Assembly (NCBI GenBank): GCA_900169235.1
Contig: FWCC01000067.1
Location: 160,675 to 224,674, forward strand
DNA length: 64,000 nt
Reading direction: 5' to 3'
From: Zarea fungicola
Lineage: Eukaryota; Ascomycota; Sordariomycetes; Hypocreales; Cordycipitaceae
Shown here in pieces: positions 46,248 through 57,261 of the stretch (position 1 is its first letter; each line of letters begins with the position of its first letter). The notes beneath the pieces were generated by a model. The model was not told the origin of the DNA. It saw only the letters and a list, made by a program, of their open reading frames with translations, and did not search any database. The translations under genes and the position numbers were made by a program.

Positions 46248-48616
46248 TCAGTCGTCAATGACAATGGCTCCGCCAGCCTCTTCTACCAACACAACGTCGT
46301 TATCTTCTGGTGTACCAGTGCCAATTTTGGCCTTTTTTGACGGTTGCTCTTCGCCGTCTTCATTTGAGCGCTTCAAGCGCTTCGGCTCTGCTGTGCCGTT
46401 TGTTTTGCTCTCGCCATTGGTTTCCAACGGCACAGCCGCTTTCGGCTTCCGCGGAATATCAGGTTTGTCCTCGGAAACTACCTTGTAAGGCTTCTCTGCC
46501 GGATCTAGTGTTCTGTTTTCCAAATTAGCACATGTACGTTATATGTAAGTGTATGTAGATATGTATACCCTTCTTCAATATCGAGAACAATATTCACCAA
46601 CGTGTCATCGTCAGAGTCGTCCATGATTGTCAGGAAGCTGCCATTGCCAATGCCTAGCTCAATAAGCTTCTTTGGCAAATTGTCCGTCTCGTCAAAATCG
46701 TACAGAATGCCGACATCGTTGCTGAGAGAAAATTCGCGGTCACCAAGGCCTAGCTGTTCCCGTATGTAACCCTCAACGATGTCGCCCAGAGTAGCTCGTG
46801 AGAGGTCTACAATGACGCTGGCATTAAAGACACCACAAACCGGGCACTCTGGATTTGGCTTACGGGGCCTGTCTGGTGCTAAAAGTCGACCAGGGGCAAA
46901 AGGTGTCAAAAACACTTCCTTGGCCTGGTCATATTCACCCTGCAGAACCTTGAATGATTCCAGTACGCACAGCCCGGCAACAATAGCGTTGGTAGTGGCA
47001 ATAGCAGGGATGATGTTCCCAGCCATCTGCTTCACGTCGAATCGTGATTTGCACTCAATGCTAAACACGACTGACCGAATGTTTGCGCTAGCGGTAACAA
47101 AATTCAGTGTGTCTATGTCATCCTTATCAAACGTGATAATCGGTTCGGGGTCGGATGGACCCTTGGCCTTGCTTTGTTCGAGAGCGCGTTTGCTTAGGCG
47201 CTCCAGGCTGTCATTGAAGACTACCAAGCTCTCTTGCAATGACCAGGGTCTTTGGTCGTCAGTAAGAATAGTCTCTTTTTGCGTAGCGGCATCGGCCGCC
47301 TCACTAAGAACCTTGTCATAGTCTAACGCATCTGGGGCTGCGCGTGATTTCCACATGTCTTCCACGGATCGGAGTCGTTCTATATCGGTGTTGAACACTT
47401 TATCGAAGAGCATCTTCGGAAATTCAGGTGTGCCCACCGCGTCTCTAATCTTTTTGAGCGCTTCAGATTCACGCCTCAATTCCTCAATTTCTTTGGCTGT
47501 TGTTTTTTTCAGTTAGCAGACCGGCCAGTACAGGTGAATGTCGCAGCTTACCATTCGCGGCATCTTCAGAGTGGTCAAAAGCAGCTTGGTCCTCACTCGC
47601 ACCAAATATCTCACTGGAAATGAGCGAGTCAGCAACGGCTATTCACAAGATAGACCACGATGTACTCACTTTAAAAGATAGCTCTTGCCCCACACTATGC
47701 AGTGAATTGGCTGGCTGGGTGTGCTTCGTATGGTGCAAACTGGGAAAGACTTTGGCGTCTCTTTTGGTGTGCAGTCATAGCATGCTGTAAGGCCCTTTTT
47801 AATGACTTGCGTCTGACCGTTGAATCCAGTTGTGCCGCTCTCGATGAGCGGGACGTTGGCCGCCAGGCACATTTTATTCACATGGCGACGCGCCTCCAGA
47901 TTATCCAACGCATTGAAAACAACAGCAAACCCACGGAACCATCCAACAGTGAATTCTTTGTCCTTTATATTGGCATGGTGTGCGACAATCTTGACGTTTG
48001 GGTTAAAGCGCTCGGCAGCCTCCTTGGCAACCAGGGCCTTTGACTTTTTAATGTGCTCGTGACGGAAGAGAAACTGTCGGTTCAGGTTCGAAAGATCAAT
48101 CGTATCGAGGTCGACAATATGAATCTGGCCAAATCCCATAAGGACAATATTCTTCAGTAGCTCGCATCCAATGCCGCCAGCTCCTACCATGAGCACGCGC
48201 GCCTGTAAAGTCATCGTTAGTTATCTCAATCGCCCAGCAAAGGTCCGTCGCTGATGGTAGCTCGTCTTGAAGCGCTTCGAAGGCCAGTGTGCATGTCTCT
48301 AGCTTACATGTTTGACTTTTGAGTTGAGCGATGCTCCGAGCGATTGTTGATTGTATCGATCTCGTGCGATCACGCCAGCTTGCTTCGACGGCGCCTGACC
48401 AGCTTGCGCCGAGGCGGTTGCTTGGGGCCGTTCTGTGGGTACCGCTTGCTTGTCTTCGCTCTGTGCTTCTGATCCAGATTCTGATTTTTGTGCTGGAGGC
48501 GCATGTTGTTGGGCTTGTTGCTCGACGGCTGGCGCTGGCTGTGAAGTTTGGGTCTGCCCCGGCGCGGGAGCCAACATCACCGGCGCGGCAGTCACTATGC
48601 CCTCTGCCGCCTCCAT
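46248..48616 (-). CDS. uba2: SUMO-activating enzyme subunit UBA2
   Basis: Five exons, complement(46248..46512, 46569..47496, 47552..47613, 47670..48202, 48308..48616), 698 aa. With Aos1 it adenylates SUMO and carries it as a thioester. After an unusual Ala/Gln/Pro-rich N-terminus of 83 residues comes the normal start [11 protein letters not shown], the nucleotide loop [35 protein letters not shown] (in parts), the active-site region [10 protein letters not shown] with Cys near 259, zinc cysteines CYDC and CPVC, the adenylation/ubiquitin-fold part and a C-terminal tail with a basic, NLS-like PKRLKR and PSKKAK. The last residues [15 protein letters not shown] resemble a SUMO-interacting hydrophobic-acidic pattern. 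Convergent with OAR1, 69 bp between stops. Confidence 0.95.
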
Positions 48617-49260
48617 GTTGTTTTATGCGATGTGTTTGGGTGGAAGCTGGGACGATTGGTTTGATGACAGAATAAAATACACGATGAGCCCGTGTCCGTC
48701 ACGCAGTCATGGAGCGTGTTTTATAGCATTATTGGTTGGAAAGGCGTCCAGGAACGAAGGTACCCAGCTGGCACTGATGAGCCTGTTTTGGCTCGACACT
48801 CCAGCAGCGCGCCAGCCAATCGGAATGGGCCTTGAGCTGCCGCTCTAGCAGGTTGATTGGCTGTGGATATCAGGCTGTGGCCTCACTGAGACCCAGGTGA
48901 GGCTTGCTAACAATGCACAGGGTGCAGCAGCAGAGGAAAAGGTGAGTAAACTGGAAAACATATAGGAAACCGGTCTTCATGTTAGTATTGGTAGCCTGGG
49001 TCTCAGTTAATCCGCGTGAATGCATGAAACTACAATGTGAACCTTCGCTTTGGGCCCCCGTTTGCGGGCTTGGTTGCCAGCCGGCAAACAGTGGCGGTTT
49101 GATCGCGGCTCCCCTAGCGGGTCTCCAAAATCAAAACCCTTTTTTCACAGCGACTGCAGAATTACAATCTGTTGGTGTCTTCGTTGGTCGCCCACACTCT
49201 CAGATACTCGTAGATCTCGTCAATTCTGAAAATTGTTTTATTTGACCCCCGAAACTGAAC
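48617..49260. promoter_or_regulatory. divergent promoter between UBA2 and the queuosine-salvage gene
   Basis: 644 bp between two start codons. Short open frames run through but end without conserved residues. No motif recognised. Confidence 0.4.
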
Positions 49261-50559
49261 ATGTCAGACGACGAAGCAGATCCGGAACTCCTCGAACTTT
49301 TGCGCGCCCATCTGCAGGGTAAGCTTGAAACTGAGAAAGAGTCAGAAACCGGAGTCTTGCAAGACGTCGAATATGTCTACGATAATGGCATTGACGTAGC
49401 CATTGATATGCGAGCGACAAAGAATGCCGCTGATAGCATCTATAAGCAGATGCAGCTCAAGGGTTTCTCCACTGCAAACTGGACAGATAATGAGCTCCAT
49501 CCCAAGACCAAAGACGAATCGACTGTGGCTTTTATTTTCACCATGGACCTGTTAAACTTTTCTTTTTGGTCCGAACTCCCCCAGGACGAGAGATTTGCCA
49601 TAGAATACAAAGGGAAGCAGTGGACTGGGTACTGGAGTCTAGTTGCTGCAATGCAGCGGGCACTGGATGAAGGTGTGTACTCAGACAACAGACATTGCCT
49701 CACCAGGGTTGCTAATCCAGACATGCAGGCATACCAATCACCGATCCTCACTACTGGCTCAATGATAATGAGTTCACTCTTGACTCATTAAGACATATTT
49801 TCAGATCTTGTACTGAGGAAGAGATGCCTCTACTCCAAGAACGCTACGACTGCCTGCGAGAGTGCGGCCAAGTCCTCCAAGATGTGTGTTTTCCAGCCTG
49901 TTGCCCACCCATCTCCTTCGTTCCTGGTATTCAAATTTGCTCACAAATTGGTACAGAAATATGATTGTTCGATTTTAGCACTCATTGACGAAGCAGATGG
50001 TTCTGCAGCCAAGCTAGTGAATCTGCTGGCGGAAGATTTCGACTGCTTCAGAGATGTGCATTACTTTGACGGCAGATCACAGCCCATCAGAATACTTAAG
50101 AGGGCACAAATCTTGGTGGCCGATATGTGGGCATGCTTTCAGGGAGAGTCATATGGAAACTTTTATGACATTGACAAGATAACCATGTTTGCCGACTATC
50201 GCATACCACAAATCTTGGTCAGCCTCGGTGCCTTGTATCTAAGCCCTTCAGTTGCAAGTGCTATCAAGAGCAGCAAGACTATAGAGAGTGGTAGTTCATG
50301 GGAGGTCCAACTGCGAGGTATGAGACGCTTGAAATTCCGTACAATCCCCATGCCTTGACCTGTAACTAACATCTCATTCCCTTCAGCATGCAGCATATGG
50401 TGCGTTGAGTTGATTCGGCGAGAGATTGTACGCCATCATCCTGGAACGCATGTCAATGCCATCCTGATTGACTTTTTCTTATACGACACGATTAAAGAGC
50501 TAGAAGCTGCCGGAAAAGAAAAGTTTCCCCATCATCGCACGAGGAGCATTTGGTATTAG
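49261..50559 (+). CDS. qng1: queuosine 5'-phosphate N-glycosylase/hydrolase (DUF2419, QNG1)
   Basis: Four exons, join(49261..49672, 49729..49883, 49957..50317, 50387..50559), 366 aa. The enzyme releases queuine from queuosine monophosphate so that eukaryotes can reuse it for tRNA modification. Family blocks: LLNFSFWSELPQDERFAIEYKGKQW (in parts) with GYWSLVAAMQRALDEGIPITD across intron 1, YWLNDNEFTLDSLRHIFRS, ERYDCLRECGQVL, then DGSAAKLVNLLAEDF and FRDVHYFDGRSQPILKRAQIL-type sequence, FADYRIPQILVSLGAL, and the characteristic C-terminal HHRTRSIWY. Donors are GTGTGT, GTGTGT and GTATGA. Filamentous ascomycetes carry this gene although they cannot make queuine de novo. Confidence 0.92.
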
Positions 50560-50802
50560 ACTCCGCATGCTCCAAACTCAAAAACCGACATAGATTAGAG
50601 AGATATCTTTCAAATATAGACAAGACGCCATTTCCCACGAAAGTTCTATAATGAAAATAATATTTTGCTACTTGTAAATCATAAACGCAAATGGTATTCA
50701 TACAGTCCCGACGGACAGCCGTAGCTGGCCAACTCAATAAGAAACAAACGCCAGAACTTAACACTGCAGTTGCCAAACCAATCCTGCTGGAGAAAATGGA
50801 AG

Positions 50803-51479
50803 CTATGCAGCCACCACAGAGTTTAGAATCTTGTCCATCTGTGCAGTTTCGATGGCGTTGTTCCCCTTGTTCTCCTCTCTCAGGAGGACAGCAAGGACCT
50901 CGACAGGTGGATTCAGACCAAGGCGCTCAGCACGCTGCCAGCGCCTTAGGCGAGGAGTTCCAATGCACGGCTAGCAGACAGCTTTGTTAGTGGAATGACC
51001 AGAGATATCTATATATATATGATGTGGTGTTTGTTGCTTACCCCATATTGAGAGCTGACGTCAAAGTACCGCAACACCTTTTCGTTGAGTGACAAGCCCT
51101 CCTGGTGCAGACGAGGCGCAAGGCGCTCCCCCTCAATGGACTTCCAGTATCTTCCAATTGCTGCATCGCTTATGTTCTCAGCTCTGATCTCGACATCTGT
51201 CTTTTCTGGGACTTCGACTTCATCGATGGCCTCCTCTTCACCTTCCTCTTCCACCTCCTCGGGCTCTTCAACTTTGTCGGCGGCCGTATGTACCTCCTTC
51301 ACCTCGGGTTCTTCCTTGGCGGGGGCATCAATTTTTTGCACAGAGGGCACAACGATTGAGTTTTTGATATCCCTGGGTACTGGCTTTGTCACTTTGTTGG
51401 AGAAACTAATGGTGGATTGGCCCTTTGCTGGACCGGGACGAGCCCGTGTGCCTCCAGTCGATCGTCTTGTTGTGGGCAT
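50803..51479 (-). CDS. cdm1: DNA polymerase delta subunit 4 (Cdm1/POLD4)
   Basis: Two exons, complement(50803..50970, 51042..51479), 201 aa; donor GTAAGC, acceptor TGCTAG. The N-terminus MPTTRRSTGGTRARPGPAKGQSTISF holds a possible PIP-box (QSTISFSN), the PCNA-binding element expected at the start of POLD4. An acidic linker (about 55-95) follows. The conserved C-terminal domain is split across the intron: VLRYFDVSSQYGPCIGTPRLRRWQRAERLGLNPP (in parts) followed by VEVLAVLLRE. This small subunit stabilises replicative polymerase delta. Convergent with the queuosine-salvage gene, with a 243-bp gap. Confidence 0.9.
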
Positions 51480-51843
51480 AACGTCGGATAGGTAATTTGT
51501 GCTGGTGGTTGATTTATTTTATGAAAGTAATTTGAACAAGCTTCGAGTTTTATTGAAAGCAGCTGAAAATTGGAATTTAAAGTGGCTGACGAGGTTGGTT
51601 ATTGTCGGTAACTATGATGTGGAGGATCAAATTCACGGCCGATGGAACATTTGGGCCAAGACTCAAGTCGTCACTGTGACTTGGCCTTTCTCAGCTTCAG
51701 CCACCAATTTGGCGGGGCAACGCGCGAGACAGGAACGAGGTCATGTGACGGCTTTGAGATAAAAGGCAATGTAAAAACGGCATATGATTCTTTTATTCAG
51801 AGGAAGAATAGAATCAGATAAAAATGCTTTTGTATTTGATAGT
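51480..51843. other. intergenic spacer
   Basis: 364 bp between the POLD4 start and the SKI8 stop, both on the minus strand; promoter of the former and 3' UTR of the latter. No gene seen. Confidence 0.5.
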
Positions 51844-52990
51844 TTAACCGCCCGTAGCCTCGCGGTAAAACGATAAACTCCTGTTGGCACCGGCCGTGCA
51901 AAACATCTCACTGCGACCCGTCTTCGGCAGCCAACGGACAGCCCATAGCGCCTTGTCAGTCTCGCTGTGTGTCGCCACGCAAACGCTACGCTCTATTGAC
52001 CATACCTTGACCTTGCCATCCATGGATCCGCTCAGCAGGTACTCGCCTGTGTCGCTCCAGTCAATTGTCGTAATCCAAGAGGCGTGGCCGGTCAGGTTGC
52101 CGACGTGCTCTCCGTGCTTCATATCGTACAGCGCTATGATGCCTGAGTCTCCAGCGGCAGCTAGCCTCGTATTGCCGGGCGAAAAGGCCACAGCACGCAC
52201 AGGCTTCGCAAGTCCTGTTGTACAAGAAAGAAGTATTAGCACCCTTGAATCTTTCGAATATATAAGAGGACAGATATAATGGAAAACGTACCGGACAGCG
52301 AGTAAAGTATGCGTCCTGTATCATTGTCGAAAATGTAGACAGCACCGTTTTGGTGCCCGCTGGCCGTAAACTTGCCGTCTCTGCTGAGGTCGACGCACAT
52401 GCCAAAGCTCCCCGAGCCGGCACTTCCCGTCTCATACTCGCGGATTTTGGGCTTGGTCTCGTCAGCAATGTGCCATACATTGATGCGACCGTCGTTTGTG
52501 GTGCTGGCCAGATAGCCGCCGTCCTCGCTCAGTGCCAGTGCCCAGACCTCACCGGCCTTGACCGTATCGCCCGTAATTTCACCCGTGTTGCTGAACTCCC
52601 CCGTGTCCTGGTTAAGCGCCCAGATTTTCACCTCGCCCCCGAAGCCCGCACTGGCCGCGTAGCGGCCGTTTCTCGAGGTGCATATGTGGTGGCAGCCAAG
52701 CTTGTGAGCGTTTGATATGCTTTGTTTGAGAGGGAAGGCTGGGTCTGTGGTATCATGCACATGGATTGTGGAAGAGCCACCGGCAGAAAGAATGGCCTTT
52801 GGGGTAGAAGCCAGTGCAAATATGTCTGTTATGTGCGCTGTTATTGTCGTTAGAAGGCCATTGACCTTGCTAAGCTACTTGGCGGGGTACTGTCTTACCA
52901 TTGTCGACGGTATGCGTCGTCAAGTATTGTTTCGACTGCTATTTATTAGCGGGTCGGTTACATGGCGTCAACTTTGAGTTCTCTTACCAT
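51844..52990 (-). CDS. ski8: SKI8/REC14-type WD40 protein
   Basis: Four exons, complement(51844..52214, 52292..52837, 52899..52935, 52988..52990), 318 aa. Exon 1 is the ATG alone followed by GTAAGA. Exon 2 begins after a tandem TAG-CAG acceptor, giving MSKQYLTTHTVDNAH with the second AG or an extra Gln with the first. The body is a WD40 propeller: AHKLGCHHICTSRNGRYAAS, EVWALALSEDGGYLASTTNDG, DGKFTASGHQNGAVYIFD, GHASWITTIDWSDTGEYLLS and DGKVKVWSIE, ending ANRSLSFYREATGG. In yeast Ski8 serves the Ski complex, which feeds mRNA to the exosome, and helps Spo11 in meiosis. The protein length is normal. Confidence 0.92.
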
Positions 52991-53476
52991 TATGGACTAT
53001 CCATGCGACTGAGATTTGTGCTGTACGTGGATGATAGTTGAAGAAAGTGTATGGCAGATGTAGTGGGGGTCCTGGAAGCTACTGCAGCCTGGTTCGGGGT
53101 TGGAGATTTTGGTGTAGCAGCCCACTTTCTTTGCTAGTTGACAGGTTGACAGGTGCACGTATCCTGTTAGTTTGGCGCTTCATTAACTTTCTGGTAGGTG
53201 GAAATGTATTTACTGTTTAGTCTACACAGATTGATTCACATATAAATTGCTAATAAAAAGGATAAGAGTAACCCGGCGTGCAAAGGCACAGGCAGGTTCA
53301 CGAGCATCACCGTCCGGACGAATCCCAAAACTCAATATTGGTATTTGATAAAATATTATTATACATGGCCAAAACTAGCCAAACGCCGTTTCTATGCATC
53401 CTATAGTCGGAGTCGAATATACAAGAGAATTTTGATACACTGGCTTTTGCACCAGTTGCTGTTGTGTTTGTTTGTT
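52991..53476. other. intergenic spacer
   Basis: 486 bp between the SKI8 start and the MRPL32 stop (both minus). AT-rich toward the MRPL32 end. No gene seen. Confidence 0.5.
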
Positions 53477-53901
53477 TTACAGTGACTTGGATCGCTCGTC
53501 AGACCGCCACATGCCTCTCATTTCTGTGAACGAAAAAGGGTTAGAAACGTAACTGCATAGCTCTACACATATCGAAAACGAGGGTGTGTACCTTCAAGAC
53601 AGTTTTGACACAGACGATGCATACGCTTCGGGGCACCGCAACCAGGACATTTACAGAGAGAGTTGACATCCTTAAGGCCCTTATTGGCCAATTGCCTCAT
53701 TCTCTTCCTTGAGTGGGATACTTTGTTCTTTGGTACGGCTCGCAGAATGCCCTCCCAGATATCGTCCAGCAATGTGGGAATGGTCATGCTGAGTCCGGGG
53801 AGGGCAAGACCAAGGGTCGGCAGCAGTCGCCCTGCGAGAGTACGCAGACGAGGGATAGGAAGAATAGCCGGCGAGGCAAGTCGAGGAAGAAGAGCGGCCA
53901 T
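53477..53901 (-). CDS. mrpl32: mitochondrial ribosomal protein bL32m
   Basis: Two exons, complement(53477..53523, 53592..53901), 118 aa; donor GTACAC, acceptor TCACAG. The ATG of MAALLPRLASPAILP is chosen because it opens a presequence rich in Leu, Pro, Arg and Ala; a frame that extends upstream is not conserved. The mature part has the L32 core AVPKNKVSHSRKRMRQ and the zinc-binding cysteines CKCPGCGAPKRMHRLCQNC. In yeast L32 is processed by the m-AAA protease before joining the mitochondrial large subunit. The C-terminus EEMRGMWRSDERSKSL comes from exon 2. Confidence 0.95.
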
Positions 53902-54670
53902 TGTGATGATTCGAGGTCGGAAGTGCGATGTTCCTTCGTTTCTTCGTTTCAAATATCGAGTCGCGGTTGGTCTGGATACACCGGTCGGCGGCACGAAACG
54001 GGCAAGAGAAGGCAGAAAAATTTGAGCCTAGCAGTATAGTATTGCAAGCAGATATGTCCTGGGTTGAATTGGCACGTCGCGGATTTCTTGGCCGGAAATT
54101 CGGATTGATTGGGTGTCGCGATGGTAGTGATGCTTGGAATGCGCTGCGACAAATCTTGACTTCTTTGCTTTTGGCTGCTCGTAAGGTGGAGATAATTTTG
54201 GCAGCATTGACCAATGAACAGCAGCTTCGCACGGACTGTAGTTAAGCCAATAGCGGTTTCCCTGGTGCTTGGGGAGGCCCCAGGCCCCTCCCTGCCCCTT
54301 TCCCAAGGGCCCGCCTCCTGAAATGGCAGCGCCAAAAAACTGGTGGTGGCTGCTGTCGTTGCTGGCTCGCGGCAGCAGGTCTGGGTCAGTCACCGACTAG
54401 CTGGCCTGTGCCTCACCCGTCCAAAAGTTTCCCCTTTGTAGCTGCCCAGGCCCGTCAACGGCGTCCCACAAAGTCCCATCTCGACAGAGTTGCTTGCTCA
54501 CAACAGCCTTTTGCCGATTCATCTACAATTCAATTTCCTGCATTCTTGCTCGAGTTTTTGTTCTAGTAAACGGCATACAACTTGTCATCTAGTAGCATCT
54601 CTGCAAATTCGAATCTGCCTCGACCCGTTCTCTACCGTTTCCCCTGACAAGCAAACGATCAAGCGACACA
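53902..54670. promoter_or_regulatory. divergent promoter between MRPL32 and septin
   Basis: 769 bp between the start codons. The septin side (54,500-54,670) is C/T-rich with an A-rich leader before the ATG, likely its 5' UTR. Open frames crossing here on both strands are chance or extensions of MRPL32. Confidence 0.4.
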
Positions 54671-55859
54671 ATGGCTGCTGCTCCCGCTTCCGCCATTTTC
54701 CCTCAGAGCCATGTCGGTTTCGATAGCATTACGTCCCAGATTGAGCGCAAGCTCTTGAAGCGTGGTTTCCAGTTCAACGTCATCTGCGTTGGTAAGTTAG
54801 CTCCCCCGCGATGTCGCTCGCCCATACACCCCTGAGGCGCCATGTGGCATGCCCACGACAACTGCCGACTCGAGCCCTAACTTTTCTTCCTTTGTCGATA
54901 GGCCAGACTGGTCTGGGCAAGTCAACTCTGATCAACACCATTTTTGCCTCTCACCTGATTGACTCCAAGGGTCGACTCCAGCCCGAGGAGCCTATCCGAT
55001 CTACCACTGAGATCCAGGCCGACTCCCATATCATTGAGGAGAATGGTGTCCGCCTCCGACTCAACATCGTCGACACTCCTGGCTACGGAGACCTCGTCAA
55101 CAACGACCGCTGCTGGGATCCTATTGTCAAATACATCAAGGACCAGCACTCCGCTTACCTGCGCAAGGAGCTTACCGCCCAGCGTGAGCGCTACATCCAA
55201 GACACCCGCATCCACTGCTGCCTGTTCTTCATCCAGCCCTCTGGCCACTCCTTGAAGCCTATTGATATTGTCGTTCTCAAGAAGCTCTCCGATGTTGTCA
55301 ACGTCGTCCCTGTCATTGCCAAGGCAGATACCCTGACTACCGAAGAGCGCCAGGCTTTCAAAGAGCGCATCAAGGAGGAGTTTGCTTTCCACAACCTCAA
55401 GATGTACCCCTACGACAATGACGAATTTGATGAGGAGGAGCGTGCCCTCAACAACCAGATCAAGGTGCGTACTATATTCCGTTTGAAGAGCCGTCTCGAA
55501 TCTGTACTAACAACGCAACACAGGGTCTTGTTCCCTTTGCTGTCGTCGGCTCGGAGAAATCTATCATTGTCAACGGCCAGCAGGTTCGCGGCCGTCAGAA
55601 TCGCTGGGGTGTCATTAATGTAGAGGACGAGAACCACTGCGAATTCGTTTATCTCCGAAACTTCCTCCTGCGAACCCACCTGCAGGACCTTATTGAGACA
55701 ACTTCCCAGATCCACTATGAGACTTTCCGTGCCAAGCAGCTTCTTGCACTCAAGGAGAGCAGCGCACACGCTGGCGGCAACAGTAGCAGACCCATCAGCC
55801 CTGCTGCTGATCGTGAACTGAGCCGCAGCTCTCAACGTATGGCCATGAACGGATACTAA
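54671..55859 (+). CDS. cdc10: septin, Cdc10/AspD class
   Basis: Three exons, join(54671..54791, 54902..55464, 55524..55859), 339 aa; junction one splits the P-loop glycine. GTP-binding septins polymerise into rods and rings at septa and hyphal tips. Motifs: SHVGFDSITSQIERKLLKRGFQFN, P-loop GQTGLGKST (41-49), NIVDTPGYGD, AKAD, the septin unique element HCEFVYLRNFLLRTHLQDLIETTSQIHYE (in parts). The short C-terminus, Ser-rich and lacking the coiled coil of the Cdc3/Cdc11/Cdc12 classes, together with the N-terminal phrase VGFDSITSQIE, puts it in the Cdc10 class. Ending QRMAMNGY is usual for the filamentous-fungal member. Confidence 0.93.
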
Positions 55860-57261
55860 GTAGCAAAATCTCAGCCATGAAGTTGAGTGGACTGGGAAGA
55901 AGGTGACTATGTATTCGTTTCACGGCCACTGGCGAATGGAATTAATAAGTTATGAATCAGGAAAAAAGTTCTCTCCTAGGCCGTCATGCACAATGGACAC
56001 GGCATGGAGTGTCAAAGGCTGCGACATAAGGCATTACGAGCGTGGCCGGTCTTACCTTGTCTACCGAGTAGCAAGGCCTGTATGGAGAGACACTGGGTAC
56101 GGAGTACTTTTTACAGAGTGGCCGTGGATAGACGGTGATGCCGAGTTTTTGTGGTATTTCGTTACTTTTACTACGGCGAGCCTCTCTGCCCGGCAAAGTT
56201 TGCTATATCTTTTGCGAGGGTTGCACAATTGCCTCGCGAGTTTCTCTTTTGTGGTTTCTTTTTAATAGTATGCGCAGGAGCCTTGTCTTAAAAATATTAT
56301 GCTCTAATAATCATGTTGGGTCTTGATGTTAGTGAGCTGCCTCTGTTTCGACTGATTTCGATCAGCAAACGTTACTGATTGACCTCTATTTAATAATGTA
56401 CTGCCCTCGATTCTAATATTCTCGAAAAGAATGGACTGAAGCTTGCTCTCGTGCCGTACCACGAACAGTGTTGAAGTAAAATGACGTCGCAGCCTGCTCC
56501 AGTGAAATCGACGCCAATGGGGGGGGAGCGGATGTATCCTAGTAGTACATAAATGCATCAAGCGAGTAGTGATTGGGCACGTTTTCCCAGCATGAGCCTC
56601 CTCTCGTATTATCGATGCCACGGCTAGGCCCCTGGGGTAATTATCAGGCTGGCTCGCCCCTTGCACTAGCACTAGTACCATGCAGGAACCGCGGGCACCA
56701 AAATGGGCCAATTGTCCAGCGATTTTCAGTGGGCTGTCGGCCATTCATGCCACTGTAAGAACAGCGTTGGCTTGTATTTATTGGGGCCTTCGATGGTACC
56801 TCGACCAAGTCTCCATAATACTGTTCTTTTTAATGTTAAGCCAATAAGTAGGATTGAATTTAGCGTTAGGTGGCGCCTGCCCTATACGGCTCCAAGGCTG
56901 CCCCCCCAAAAAGCACCGAAGGACTGGCGCCCGCGTTCCGTCGTTCGCCAGTTTCCTGGTTCCTGCTGATCTGACCCAGTGCAGTGGCCTTGACGTCTGT
57001 CAATCCGTGCTTCCTTTTCCTTCCTTCAACCATCCCAGTCCAACTTGCCACGCTCCTTTGGCCATTGCTGTTGCCTCTCGGTGTAACCCACTCGAGACAG
57101 CACAAGCAAGCTCTTCTTTCTTGTCGCTCTTTCCCAGACTTTTCGTCCCTTCTTTGCATTTCCGTTCGCCTTCCTGCGTGCCGGCCAACATATCCGCAGT
57201 CACTTTCCACAAGACAACTAGTTTTATTCCGACTTTTAGATATATTGATTGCCGGATCATC
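55860..57261. other. intergenic, septin 3' flank and GH72 promoter
   Basis: 1.4 kb. TACGGAGTA is at 56098-56106. The last 300 bp before the GH72 ATG are markedly C/T-rich (TCCTTTTCCTTCC-type), suggesting a pyrimidine-rich promoter or leader. Open frames at 56304-56744 and 56854-57369 show no protein-like features. Confidence 0.5.
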
